This document shows positions 42,552 through 52,800 of a DNA stretch of 64,000 nucleotides, piece by piece (the first letter of the stretch is position 1; every line of letters starts with the position of its first letter). Origin of the DNA: Primula veris (Eukaryota > Streptophyta > Magnoliopsida > Ericales > Primulaceae); contig OY821751.1 in the NCBI GenBank assembly GCA_963682055.1, positions 6,014,001 through 6,078,000 of the forward strand, given 5' to 3'. The position numbers and the translations under genes are program-made. A model generated the notes under the pieces. That model searched no databases and was not told the origin of the DNA. It saw only the letters and a list, made by a program, of their open reading frames with translations.

Positions 42552-43519
42552 CTATCCAAACATCATCAAAATTCCATCAATATACTAACCAAATACACAA
42601 ACCAGAACCACATCAATATAACGAGAGCCACCCCCCCCCCCCCACTCACATTAACCAAGTACATAAGAATCATCAGACATATATAGATAACCTGAACCAT
42701 ATACCAACACCACATCTATGACCACAACGACAAATCAAATACAACCCCTAACACACAAAAAAAAAAAAAAAAAGAGGAGGAGGAGGGGAGAACGAAAAAA
42801 CACTTACAGTTATTATTATGAGCAAGCAAGCGAGAACAGCAGCAAGTCTTTCAACAATACCACGAAACCCTAGATCAGGCGGTCGAACGCTTTTCCTTTT
42901 TGGCGGAAAGAATATACTTTAGAGAGAGAGACAGATATTTTCTTCAGCGAAATTTGTGATAAAAACAAAAGGGATTACTTGGCACAGTAAAAAGGAGTGG
43001 AGTCACAAAAAGAATAAAATAATAACCGTCCTTTCGTGTGACAAAGGTTTACCTTTTTTCCAACCATACAAAAGTCAACAACCGCTGCTATTTTTAACAT
43101 ATAAACGCTCCAGATTTTGCCACGTCAGAGCATATTCCACTACCCAAGGCAGTTCACATCATTACACCTAAATAAACGGCCAGTGGACCCTACCACGAAA
43201 AGCTTCCCACATACGCTACCAATATTATCACACCGAGAATGTCCCCCGATAAAGTTCCTCGACTCCCAACCATTTCTTACCCAAAGGGCATACCGAACAA
43301 GGTGGACGAAGACCGTTTCTAGCTTGACGGCATGAAGCATCAAGTCTAACAACGCTCTCCGGGGGGATAACCGGGCACATTGTTCGGTGTATACTGAGAA
43401 ACATCAAATAGAAATAGAATAGACAGAATCAAGTGCAAGACAAGTTTTATTCTTCCACAAAGGGGGAAAACACAAACAATACAACAGAAAGAAAAATTTT
43501 ACAAGAAAATACACCCATC
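42552..43519 (-). promoter_or_regulatory. Leader intron and promoter region of the antisense gene
   Basis: Contains a run of C (42630-42643), a poly-A/poly-T tract near 42757, a possible untranslated exon (about 42820-42960; minus strand GATCTAGGGTTTCGTGG) and its donor AACTGTAAGTG. A TATA-like GTTTATATG is at about 43097-43105 on the minus strand. No other gene is seen up to the 3' end of the next small antisense gene. Confidence 0.4.
43445..43451 (-). terminator. Poly(A) signal of antisense mini-gene 5
   Basis: Minus strand AATAAAA, about 70 bases after the stop at 43520. Confidence 0.55.
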
Positions 43520-43882
43520 CTACTTTTTCGAACTACCCCCCATATCAACATCCTTCTTCGCCAAAAGTTCCTCCAGACGCTCTTTTTCTCTAATCAACCG
43601 AGAAATCGCCATCTCAGCCTGTTTCAAGGCGTAAGACTGAGACTCGCATTTTTGCTCGGCCTTGAAACGAGCAGTGCCCTCCTCGTCCCAATATTGTTTA
43701 AACTTCCTCACTTCAGTCCGAGCACACATGAGATCATGTTTCAGCCATGACATCTCAATTTCTTTTAGTTGAAGAGGAGTCAAATCCTCCTCCCCAAAAT
43801 CAGGGGGACGAGTTAGCAAAAAAGTAGGCTCCTCTTCCATAAGGGCTTTCTTTTTGGAGGCAGACCTAGTGATGGGAGTCAT
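43520..43882 (-). CDS. Antisense mini-gene 5, coiled-coil protein (120 aa)
   Basis: ATG at 43882 (MTPITRSASKKKALMEEEP) to stop at 43520, no intron needed. After a basic start and an acidic Leu-rich segment comes a helical, heptad-rich stretch (RFKAEQKCESQSYALKQ, ISRLIREKERLEELLAKK). It ends GGSSKK. It has its own TATA box at 43965-43973, about 85 bases upstream, and an AATAAAA signal downstream. The complete-gene layout inside an LTR element is unusual. No family is recognised; the small size, coiled coil and Ser/Lys tail are shared with the neighbours. Confidence 0.6.
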   Translation of the reverse strand: MTPITRSASKKKALMEEEPTFLLTRPPDFGEEDLTPLQLKEIEMSWLKHDLMCARTEVRKFKQYWDEEGTARFKAEQKCESQSYALKQAEMAISRLIREKERLEELLAKKDVDMGGSSKK

Positions 43883-43964
43883 CTCAAACAAAAGCAAGTT
43901 AGAAGAAACAAATTATAAAACAAGAGAGAGGAAGAATTGGTAATGAGATACAGGCAATAGGGCG

Positions 43965-43973
43965 CATTTATAG
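43965..43973 (-). promoter_or_regulatory. TATA box of antisense mini-gene 5
   Basis: Minus strand CTATAAATG, about 85 bases upstream of the ATG. Confidence 0.5.
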
Positions 43974-44115
43974 AGAATCAAAAGGCACAAAGTACGAAGC
44001 GTTACAATGGTTCACAAGACAGGCACGAGATACGAAAAGATACAACTGATTCATCAAATACAGAAAAGAAAACACAAATTGCAAAAGGGGAAATACATAA
44101 GAAAACCAGCCCAAT

Positions 44116-44595
44116 CTAAGGATCAATGGGTGGAAAAACCGAACTGCCAGACCGAGAGAAAGCAAAACGAGCAGAACAACTCAACCGAGCTTGGTAGGAA
44201 TCATTCATGGCGACCAAATTGTCATTCTCCGAGAAGAGCTCATTGTTCTCCGTGGTAAGAACCCTGACGCGTTCCACGAGCCGAGCATTCTTTACCATTA
44301 TGCTAGCAAGGCCTTGAGGAGAGTTATCAAACTCATCTTGAGCATGGTCCCAAATCTCCTCGGCATCATACCAGGAGTTGGCCAGATGATTTCTCTGTGA
44401 CAACAAGTGATCGAGCTGACGACTCAGTGCCGAAATCTCGGTCCATTTCACCGTCTCTTCGGGATGAGAGCCGAACAAGCTCAAGGCCAAAACGCCATAC
44501 TCTTTCTCAAGCCTTGCCATCCGACTGCGGACCCGAGATACCTCAGTATCCAAGCCCTTCATCTGAGCATGATATTTCACCACAGGTCCAGACAT
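44116..44595 (-). CDS. Antisense mini-gene 4, coiled-coil protein (159 aa)
   Basis: ATG at 44595 (MSGPVVKYHAQMKGLDTEVS) to stop at 44116. It is helical through most of its length: RVRSRMARLEKEYGVL, SALSRQLDHLLSQRNHLA, KNARLVERVRVLTTENNEL. The C-terminus is Ser/Phe-rich. The bases before the ATG (CAATTTCCCAGA) resemble those before mini-gene 3 (TAATTTCCCTAAG), and both proteins start M-[SP]-G-P, which suggests duplication. Its TATA box is at 44696-44704. No AATAAA was found downstream. Function unknown. Confidence 0.6.
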   Translation of the reverse strand: MSGPVVKYHAQMKGLDTEVSRVRSRMARLEKEYGVLALSLFGSHPEETVKWTEISALSRQLDHLLSQRNHLANSWYDAEEIWDHAQDEFDNSPQGLASIMVKNARLVERVRVLTTENNELFSENDNLVAMNDSYQARLSCSARFAFSRSGSSVFPPIDP

Positions 44596-44695
44596 TCTGG
44601 GAAATTGTTATAGTATGGAAGAAAATAAGGGGCTGAGGAAGAAATAAGCAATAAAAGAAAAATGAGAGATGATAAACTACTAAAGAAAAGAGAAG

Positions 44696-44704
44696 TACTT
44701 ATAG
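44696..44704 (-). promoter_or_regulatory. TATA box of antisense mini-gene 4
   Basis: Minus strand CTATAAGTA, about 100 bases upstream of the ATG. Confidence 0.45.
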
Positions 44705-44709
44705 AACGA

Positions 44710-45100
44710 AGATAGTATGATATTTTATGACATGTTTGGGAGCATGCATATTTCCTGACCTACTAGGAAGCATGCTCCTATGTTCGACAGTGATGGGGAC
44801 ATCTACTGACATCTGATACAACAGTACAGAAAGAAATAAAGACGAGATATTCAAAGATCTAGATTCCAGACAAACAACAAACCACAGGTGCAATATAAAA
44901 AGAAGTGCAGAAATAAAGGGGCAAAAATACTTCTCATTAATAAAGATGGAATACATCATTGTTCATTACATCAAAAGACAATCTATTACATTGAGGTCTA
45001 TAACATCCGAGGATTACATCAAAAGAAAATCTATTACAATGTGTGTTAGTTGTGGAGCCAAATGAGTAGACAACGTGGCCAAAGAAGAACGACAACATCA
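44710..45100. other. Spacer between mini-genes 4 and 3
   Basis: AT-rich, with a short repeated segment (ACATCAAAAGA.AATCTATTACA at about 44965 and 45015). No coding frame is convincing. Confidence 0.45.
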
Positions 45101-45618
45101 GCAAATCAGGCGAACAGCAGGAAACGAAGGAAAGAAGCATAAAAAGAAAACAAAAGGGAAGAAAGAAGCGAAGAGGAGGAACATAAAGAAGAGATGATAA
45201 GAAAGAAGAGTCAAAAAGAAAAAATGACAAAAACCCTAGATGAAACACAAAACCCTTAGGATCACAGGGTTGATTGTTACATCATAGTGGTGCAAAAAAG
45301 AAGAAAAAGAAAAAGAGTGATGGGAGAGAAGATGAAGAAAAAGAAAGAGGAGGCGCAGAAGAAAAAGAAAAGCAGATAAGAAGAAGATAAAGAAATGAAG
45401 GAAACAGACAAATAAAAAGGAAGTCAAAGAAACAAAACAAAAAAGATAGGGAAAAAGAAAAAAATGAAAAAAGAAGTAGAGAGAACAAAGCATAAAAAAC
45501 AAAAGAGGAAGAGGAAGAAATGAGGGAAAATGAGAAATAAAAAGAAGAAAAAGAAGGAGATGGGAAAAGATGGGGAAAAGAAAATGAAAGAAATAAAAAA
45601 AAAAAAGAAAAAGGTGAG
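45101..45618. repeat. Polypurine tract, about 500 bp
   Basis: Almost pure A/G on the plus strand (GAAAAAGAAA-type units), so pyrimidine on the strand that carries the mini-genes. Frames across it give Phe/Leu/Ser-rich artefacts. It immediately follows mini-gene 3. Confidence 0.8.
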
Positions 45619-45619
45619 A

Positions 45620-45913
45620 CTAGGGGGAAGTTGATCGGTATCGATGAGAGGGCCCGGCAGAGACATCCATGTCCCTCAGTGTCGGGTTCCCCCTTAGCAT
45701 CTCATTCTCTTCGACTAGAGCCTGACGAGCACGTCGGCAATAAGCGAGTTCGGATCTTAGCCAAGTTAATTCCCGAACCATCTCGGTATGGTGATAACGC
45801 ATCACCTTCAGTTCCTCCTCGGCATCCCTCAACAGCCTTTGTACATGGCTATAGGAGGCTTCAAAGGCCTCCACTTGCAAAGCTAATGTTGATTGGGTGA
45901 AAGGACCAGGCAT
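45620..45913 (-). CDS. Antisense mini-gene 3, coiled-coil protein (97 aa)
   Basis: ATG at 45913 (MPGPFTQSTLALQVEAFEAS) to stop at 45620. A single long amphipathic helix follows: VQRLLRDAEEELKVM, ELTWLRSELAYCRR, QALVEENEMLRGN. The tail, DVSAGPSHRYRSTSP, is Ser/Arg-rich. An in-frame start 24 codons upstream exists, but the ATG at 45913 fits the M-[SP]-G-P start of mini-gene 4 and its leader. TATA box at 45997-46006. No AATAAA downstream; the polypurine tract follows at once. Function unknown. Confidence 0.6.
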   Translation of the reverse strand: MPGPFTQSTLALQVEAFEASYSHVQRLLRDAEEELKVMRYHHTEMVRELTWLRSELAYCRRARQALVEENEMLRGNPTLRDMDVSAGPSHRYRSTSP

Positions 45914-45996
45914 CTTAGGGAAATTATAAGATAAGGGTCTGTATATGGGGGAAAATAATATGATGAGGATTGTGGATGTAACCATGCTGTAAGCAG

Positions 45997-46006
45997 GTAT
46001 TTATAG
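45997..46006 (-). promoter_or_regulatory. TATA box of antisense mini-gene 3
   Basis: Minus strand CTATAAATAC, about 85-90 bases upstream of the chosen ATG. Confidence 0.5.
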
Positions 46007-46443
46007 ATCAATTAGATGAGGGCTGGTATTGAGAGTCGCAACTGTTCGCCAATGGGTACTAAGAAGCGACGGCAATTAAAAGATGTGTCTGTTCAAGAAA
46101 AAACGTTTGGATTCCCAAAAGATTCTAAAAAAGCGTGAGTAATTAAAAGCCACTATTGTTCACAAAACGCTTGGATTCTTACCAATATTTAAAGGGGGTA
46201 AGTAATAATGGCATCGAAACACGCGTCATTTTTGGGGAAAGGCAGCAGTTCAAATAAATATCTAAGATCTTTTGCACAAGGATCAAGAAATCCTATTGGT
46301 CCCCAGATATAAAGAATAAGAAGGTCCAATGGATAAGGTCAAACACAAGGCCCAAGAAAAAGCATTAATGAGGCCACAAGCGTGCGCAGTCAAAAGAAAT
46401 TACATTGGGAAAGTAATTCAGATATAAACAAGAGAAAGAAGTC

Positions 46444-46449
46444 TTTATT
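46444..46449 (-). terminator. Poly(A) signal of antisense mini-gene 2
   Basis: Minus strand AATAAA in CAATCAATAAAGAC, about 65 bases after the stop at 46512. Confidence 0.55.
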
Positions 46450-46511
46450 GATTGATTGATGCTTCGTTACAGAAGAAGCAGTAAAAGGAATATACAATAA
46501 AAATAATAAAA

Positions 46512-46850
46512 TCATTTCGTAGAAGGGCCAGCTTCGTCATTCGGCTTCCCCTTCGACCGAGCATACACTTCCTTAAGGGCCAGCTTGTAAGCCCTCTTGG
46601 AAGCAAGTTGCCTGTCTCTGGAGGCCTCGAGCTCTTTGATCCGAGCACGAGCGCGAATACTGTCGAGCAAAGACCTCTGATGCTCCTTCTCCATGGCGTC
46701 CAATCGCTCATCTAGTTCGGCGGCCCGACGAGCTTCCACCGACAGCCGGGCAACCCTCTTCTCGAGATAACGCACCTTCTGAGCTTCCTCTTCAAGACGA
46801 GCAATATATTCAGGAAGGTTGTCACCATAGTTTTCAAGAGGAAAAGCCAT
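46512..46850 (-). CDS. Antisense mini-gene 2, coiled-coil protein (112 aa)
   Basis: ATG at 46850 (MAFPLENYGDNLPEYIARLE) to stop at 46512. It is almost wholly coiled coil: EEEAQKVRYLEKRVARLSVE, AELDERLDAMEKEHQRSLL, RARIKELEASRDRQ. It ends KRAYKLALKEVYARSKGKPN plus a short acidic/Ser tail. That end is clearly homologous to the end of mini-gene 1. TATA box at 46899-46909 and AATAAA downstream complete a gene-like unit. Upstream in-frame codons beyond the ATG lie past the TATA box and are not used. Function unknown. Confidence 0.65.
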   Translation of the reverse strand: MAFPLENYGDNLPEYIARLEEEAQKVRYLEKRVARLSVEARRAAELDERLDAMEKEHQRSLLDSIRARARIKELEASRDRQLASKRAYKLALKEVYARSKGKPNDEAGPSTK

Positions 46851-46898
46851 TTGTTCGTTAATAAAGAATGAATTGCATAAAGAATACAGGGACAGTCC

Positions 46899-46909
46899 CC
46901 TTTTATAAG
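46899..46909 (-). promoter_or_regulatory. TATA box of antisense mini-gene 2
   Basis: Minus strand CTTATAAAAGG, about 50 bases upstream of the ATG. Confidence 0.55.
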
Positions 46910-47066
46910 AAGAAACAAGGAGTAGATCAAAGGTCATCTCGAAGAAATACAACCTCTTGAACGTCCCAAGAGCATTTACGGCAAATTAACCACAGTTCCA
47001 AATCCAATTAAGGCCATCCAAAAAGATATCAAGAAGATGAACAGACAAGAACAAGGATAGGGAAAT

Positions 47067-47074
47067 ATTTTATT
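47067..47074 (-). terminator. Poly(A) signal of antisense mini-gene 1
   Basis: Minus strand AATAAAAT, about 80 bases after the stop at 47155. Confidence 0.55.
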
Positions 47075-47154
47075 AATTTCAAAAACATTCGATTACAACT
47101 GAGGAGAAGACTCCCTATTCAAAAGAAATTACAACAGAAATCACAAAAGACTAA

Positions 47155-47475
47155 TTATTTCGAGGAAGAGCCTTCTTCATCGTCATCCGAACTCGGTTTA
47201 GACCGAGCATGCAACTCCTTGAAGGCAAGCTTATAGGCCCTTTTTGCTGCCTTCTGCTTAGCCAGATTAGCCTCGAGCCTCTTTATATGCTCGTAAGCCC
47301 AATCCCGATCGGCCATCGTCACATGATGATCAGAATCCATGTCAGACAACCTTTTCTTGTAATTTGAAACCTTGACCACGAGTTTCTTATTCGCGGTACG
47401 AGATTTCTTGATCTCCATTTCTAAATAAGAAATATAATTAAAGGAGCTCTCACCAGTAGAACCAGAGGAAGCCAT
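47155..47475 (-). CDS. Antisense mini-gene 1, coiled-coil protein (106 aa)
   Basis: ATG at 47475 (MASSGSTGESSFNYISYLEM) to stop at 47155. Coiled coil from about residue 18: EIKKSRTANKKLVVKVSNYK, IKRLEANLAKQKAAKRAYKL. The end, RAYKLAFKELHARSKPS, followed by an acidic/Ser tail, matches that of mini-gene 2. TATA box at 47526-47537 and AATAAAAT downstream. It is the first antisense unit after the 3' LTR, which starts 244 bases away. Function unknown; the two related ends show that at least these units arose by duplication. Confidence 0.65.
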   Translation of the reverse strand: MASSGSTGESSFNYISYLEMEIKKSRTANKKLVVKVSNYKKRLSDMDSDHHVTMADRDWAYEHIKRLEANLAKQKAAKRAYKLAFKELHARSKPSSDDDEEGSSSK

Positions 47476-47525
47476 TACGTCACGAGCAAAGTAGTAGTAA
47501 AATGCCTAATTATGGAGGGGGCACA

Positions 47526-47537
47526 CCCTTTTATAGG
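47526..47537 (-). promoter_or_regulatory. TATA box of antisense mini-gene 1
   Basis: Minus strand CCTATAAAAGGG, about 50-60 bases upstream of the ATG. Confidence 0.6.
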
Positions 47538-47699
47538 AGTTTTTCTCGAAGAAAGATATTAGGATAAGAAACATTAAATGGGCCCCCTATGGAACCGTCA
47601 TGAGTCTGTTGCGTTTCTCGATGAAGTATTAGGAACGACAAGACCGAAGTAATATCCTCGACAGACCGAACATGACTCCCTCGACATGGGAACCACGCC

Positions 47700-47718
47700 G
47701 AGGAAGTCAGGGAGCACT
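47700..47718 (+). other. Possible polypurine tract before the 3' LTR
   Basis: GAGGAAGTCAGGGAGCACT directly before TGATAG of the 3' LTR. It is only moderately purine-rich, so the call is tentative. Confidence 0.4.
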
Positions 47719-48290
47719 TGATAGAACATAAAAATTGGACCCGAATATTCTATTCGGGTAATAATCAGCCCACTCTATAAATGGGTATCCAACGCTTAAA
47801 TGGGTCATCTTATGCCTTTGATAGAAAAATAAGGTATTACTATCAAAAGCCCAAACCCACTCAACTGGGGATCCATGTCTGAAAAACCCCCTGGGATGAA
47901 GACATTTGTCAACATCCTAGAAGGCATAGTTGCCTATAAATAGCCAACTACCCCTTCTAGAAATGGACCAGAAAATCTATCCAAAAAATATAGAGAGAAG
48001 TTGAGAAAAGAGATAAACTAGTCAAAGCATATCACGTCGAGAAATAGACCGAGCAGAGATAAAGCCGAGCACCGAATAAAAGGGGAGAAAGCCCAAAAAG
48101 AGAGATCAAATAGTCAAATCGAGCACAATTGTAAAATAGAGATACTAATCCGAGCAAGTGTAATATTCCGAATAAGGATAATAATCCGAGCAATAATAAA
48201 GATCAGGAAGTGTCCATTATTTACAGTTGATTTACTATTATATTATTGTTGAAAAGTCTAACGCGACCGATCAAAGTTATGGCTTTATCA
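47719..48290 (+). repeat. 3' LTR of the Tat/Retand-like element
   Basis: 572 bp, the same length as the 5' LTR, starting TGATAGAACATAAA and ending GGCTTTATCA. About 15 substitutions separate the two, mostly transitions. Confidence 0.92.
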
Positions 48291-49474
48291 ATGGCTAAAT
48301 TGGTGACAGGAATGACCATGTTGTCATAAAATTAAGCACAAATATTATAGCAACAGAATTGCAGGAGAGCGTTTGTGTGCGTTCAAATTTTTTTCTTGTA
48401 GTACAAAACGTTTGTGTTGATTAGCTTATATTTATTGAATGAAGGTAAAATATAATAAATATTCACACATTATCAATTTTAGCTAGTCTTTCACCATTTT
48501 CCGATCTTATTTGTGATTTCTTATTGATTGCTCCGTCTAATCACTATATTGTACTACATTTTGTATAATTTAACACTCGCACAGATATGAAAAAGTGATA
48601 TACGTACCCATGTAAGAAAAAGGGGTTCGACACTGTTGAATGAAAAAAAAATCAATTCAGCCGAAGTTATTTTTTAGGCCATTAGATCATCACACATTGG
48701 TATGTCGGGGTCAATGGATAAAAGAACCATTCATATACAAAAAAGAAACTACAATATCAATTGCTTGATCCATTGAAAAAGCAATCCAAATGCCATGAAA
48801 AAGTTATTACAAGTAACTAGATTATTTCCACTGCTTTCAAGAGAATGAACAAAAAAAAAAAATTGACCAAATGTCTTCCTTATAAATGGGGAAAGAGGGA
48901 GAGCACCTCATATTTAAGATACGGTGGCTAATTGAAGAAATTATTCCATGGTCTGATAAGAGGTATGTAAACACTAAGACCAGCGACAGGGCCCGACCCT
49001 ATGAGAAGTACGTATATTTAAAAGAGATAATTATGTTCAAGTCATATATAAGATTTTTTTAATGGAGGTTATGAGCCTAATTTTTTTTTAATTTCTAGTC
49101 ACCCGACTTAATAAAAATGAGCTTAAAAACTGCTTTTAAGCTATTTTTAAGGTTAAAAAATAACTTACAATATATTTTTGAAAGATATTAAAATATTAAA
49201 AAGAGTTTAAAAGTTATTTTTAAGATAAAAATATATATTATAATCTATTTAGATAATAGTTTAAAAACAACAAAGTAAAAACTGTTTTTTAGTTTTTTTT
49301 TTTTTAGTGTTTGTTTAAATTATTAAAAAAATATATTACAGTTATTTTTTTGAATTATTAAGGTGACATACACTTCAAAATTTTATGAGAGTAATGATTT
49401 ATGAAAAAAAATATTATTAAAAGTTGACCGGTCATGAGCCGCATTTCAAGGGTAATTTGCTAAAATAAAAGGAT
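48291..49474. other. Gene-free flank of the large element
   Basis: AT-rich; no coding frame, RNA or clear repeat recognised. Confidence 0.5.
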
Positions 49475-49860
49475 AAGAGCATCCGTATCTGTTATCTCAA
49501 AATATATTTTTTCTTAAAATTTAATGATTGTATTATAAAAAGTTGTATGCATCAGGAGCCTTATAAATTTACTAAATTTAAGAAAATACAAAATTTATCT
49601 TATATATGAGTAATGTATATGATTCTTTTGGTGAATATAATTGTAATAAACTATCATGGGGTCCATATTTTATTGGTTGTAAAATTGTTATGATTATTAA
49701 ATGATAATAAACAAATAACAAAAATAATGTAGGGTTATTATAAGAAAATTAATAAGAAATCTGAAATTTTATGTAAATATAAGCGGTTAATTGAAATATA
49801 TAAAATGTGTTAAATTTAATTAAATGATTAAAGTTGTTGATGCGTTGTTTATAACATTTA
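49475..49860 (+). repeat. MITE-like repeat, copy 1
   Basis: Homologous in inverse orientation to 56270-56690; shared blocks include TTATTATCATTTAATAAT-type and ATAAAATGTGTTA..TTT..AATGATTAAAGTTG. No coding capacity. Confidence 0.7.
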
Positions 49861-52800
49861 TTTCTTTTTCCTCTTTCTTTATAAACCCATGGGAAATTGA
49901 TCTCAAAAAATAAAAATGTTCCTAGGAACTTGGGCGACAGTGATTCATATGTTTGTTAGCAATCTGTACCTTTATGTGGACCAATGATCAAAGATAAATT
50001 GCATTGGGCATGTGAGGGAAATAAAGGTGGAGTAAAATAAAAACTACACAATAAAATTCATTTACCAATAGTTTAGTTTTTAAATTTTGTTAATAAATGA
50101 TTTTTTTTTATTGTAGTGAAAGTATTAATTACATGCATGTAGGGGTGATATCGGTTCATTACCGAACTTTTTGACTATATACCGATATCATATCAACCTA
50201 GTTTGGTTTGAGAATTTTTATGCTATTACCGAACCAAAAAATTCGGTATACCAAACTTTCGGTATACCAAACTATTCGGACCCATCTAATTAGTTAATTA
50301 TTTTGAAAAAATAAAATACGTGGGATCTTTTATTATAACCTACAAGAAATTGCAAATTTTGGTTTTTGTTAGTGGTCAACTTTTGTTGATAACTTCAAGA
50401 ATTGAATATGCAAAGCTTGATAGAGGAATCTACCGAATAATCTCCAAAAAAAAACTTAGATATAACATTAGCTAAATAGATCAATACGCAAACTATAATT
50501 CTATGTGGTATTGGATTGACATGTGAAAAAATCAAAATTGTTAGTAGAACGGCATAAAAGACTGTTTATTACTTTCACAGAATTGTTTTTAATAAAAATT
50601 GCCTCATTTTTTTTGTTCAGTCGTTAAGAAGTCTGGTTATATATAGTTTGGTTTATTAGGATTATTGAATATATTATGTCACACTAGTTTTACACAAATA
50701 ATCTGTACATTGACATATGCCTAAATATCTCTAAACAAACACTATTCAAGTTAACTTCTAGTATTTAGATAGTTTCCTTTTATTTAATGTATCAACCAGT
50801 GATGGAGACAATCAGATGGAATATATTTAGGAAAGTGATGACTAATGAGAGTCGTTAAATAATTTTTTATATGGTTAGTAACAACAAACGAAATTAAGTA
50901 AGTTTCCATTATCTGGAGTTTCCCAATTTCCAATTGAAATCCACCTGGCTTCTATGACCAGTAGCTGAAATCTTAATATTTTATTTCAAGTGTATGCATA
51001 ATTGCGTAACTGTTTATCATTTCTCTAGTGGACCACAATATTAGTGTTTACAAATTAATATAGTTTTAATTAACTAATGCTTTGCATTATTGAGAATATT
51101 TTTTTAGTTACAACTGATACCACACGTAAATGTGATTAATTTACTAATCTTCTAGTCGGAGATTCATTTAGTACAATAATGTACTGTAACACTGTCCGGA
51201 ATAGTACATTGGACCAAAAACAGTGTACCATAATCCAATCGAGGATACGCATCTGCACTATGCATGCATATATATTAAAATAATCATCATAAATTATTTG
51301 GTATTAGGCATCTTGATTAATTTATAAACAGTGTTGGTCATATGGGTGTATTGATATCAACCTCGGATTTTGTATATATGGGTCATTGAAGGACAAACTA
51401 TTAAGTAAAATTATTTAAGCAGATTCAGGTCCTGCCCTAATATAAATTATTTTTCACTAAAATCTTCTCTTGATTAATTAAATAGATTTGTATTTCTCCC
51501 CAAGTTCGTTGTTCCGGTTCCGTCCGCAAAGTCGGAAAATTTCCCTCACCAAGTTGAATGAGTTTTTCTTCCCTCACTCAAAATTCACATAAACAACTTA
51601 AAACTTAAGATTTTTTTTAATTTATATCTCATAGTAAATTTTTTTAGAAATACCAACAACACATCTAAGTACAAGAAAAAATTCATTTAAAATAATACAA
51701 TTTTTTGAGTTATGTTGGTAAAGCGGTTGTGACTGAATTTTAGTAACAGTTTAGCAACATAATTTGTTGTTAAAATTTAATCACAACCATTTTACCAACA
51801 TAACTCAAAAAGTTTTATAATTTTACCAACGTAACTCAAAAAATTTTATGATACTAAACAATTTTTTTATTCAAAGTGATTTAAGTAGAATGCATACAGG
51901 GATGGTTTATTACTTCTACTTACATTATTATCTGAAATCTGTCACAGATCAACTAAGTCAATTCAGTTTGAATCGAATGGAAAGGTCTAAAAATATGCTT
52001 TTTTAAAACTTAATTATAGTACTATTATAGATCGGTTATACAAGAAAATCTCAAGAGTACAATTTCATTTTGTCAACTCTATCTGGTCCCTAGATTTTTC
52101 TATCATACTGAAAGTAAGTAAAAAAGGACCACCCACCATCAGATATTACAAGATGCAAACTGTCAACAATCAATAAAATATGAATCACAAATAGGCAAAA
52201 TATCAGTTTCCCAAGGCAACTCAACGAAAAACTATGCTTCACCATATTAAATATTGCTTTCATGTACTCCCATTCTGTTCGCACACTGTTTACCGTACAT
52301 GTATGATGTTTTATGAATGCAAATCTACAAAATACTGATTTGAAAAAAAAAAAAAAAAAGTACCCTAATTTTACCACAGGGTCATGGAAAATAAATGTTT
52401 CACACATTTATAGAATTCAATCTCTATGCCATTTCATTTCAAAAAATAAAATAAAAAATCTGTATGCCATTTTCTTAGAAATTAGTTTCCTTATTTTTTA
52501 AAGAGAGTTGTCCTGAACAGCCGACTGTTTCATCGTGGTCTCGTGGCCTGGAACGTCTTTTTTGCTACGAGTTTGTTAGAGTATGAAAACTGTAATTCAA
52601 CTATACTTGCTCACGAAATTGGAATCAGTAATATTATCCATGAGTACTCAAAACTAATTTTGCAGGGCTGCTGCCTAAACATTTCGAAAGATGCTATATG
52701 AAAAAAAGAAAAGAAAAAGTAGCACTTGTTTTTCCTTTTGAGGTTTTCATCGCAAGATTCACACCTCACGTCCACGGAGCTCCACCCTTGCTCGCGTTTC

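Larger units (their letters stand above)
30329..48290 (+). mobile_element. Large Tat-lineage (Retand-like) Ty3/gypsy retrotransposon, 18 kb
   Basis: Two 572-bp direct LTRs (30329-30900 and 47719-48290) enclose a tRNA-Asp-type primer site, gag, pol, two tandem arrays and a 9 kb antisense coding region. By eye the LTRs differ at about 15 positions (about 97.4% identity), so the insertion is fairly recent. Diagnostic of the Tat lineage are two successive RNase H domains, no chromodomain, and antisense extra ORFs between pol and the 3' LTR; the amplified tandem repeat recalls Retand. The 5-bp flanks AGGAC and ATGGC do not match, so no target duplication is visible. Stops in the gag-pol frame make it non-autonomous. 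Confidence 0.9.

Noticed and set aside
45236..45666. Phe/Leu/Ser-rich minus-strand frames that look like membrane proteins
   Set aside because: They come from the polypurine tract and are hydrophobic only because of (TTC)n/(TTT)n codons.
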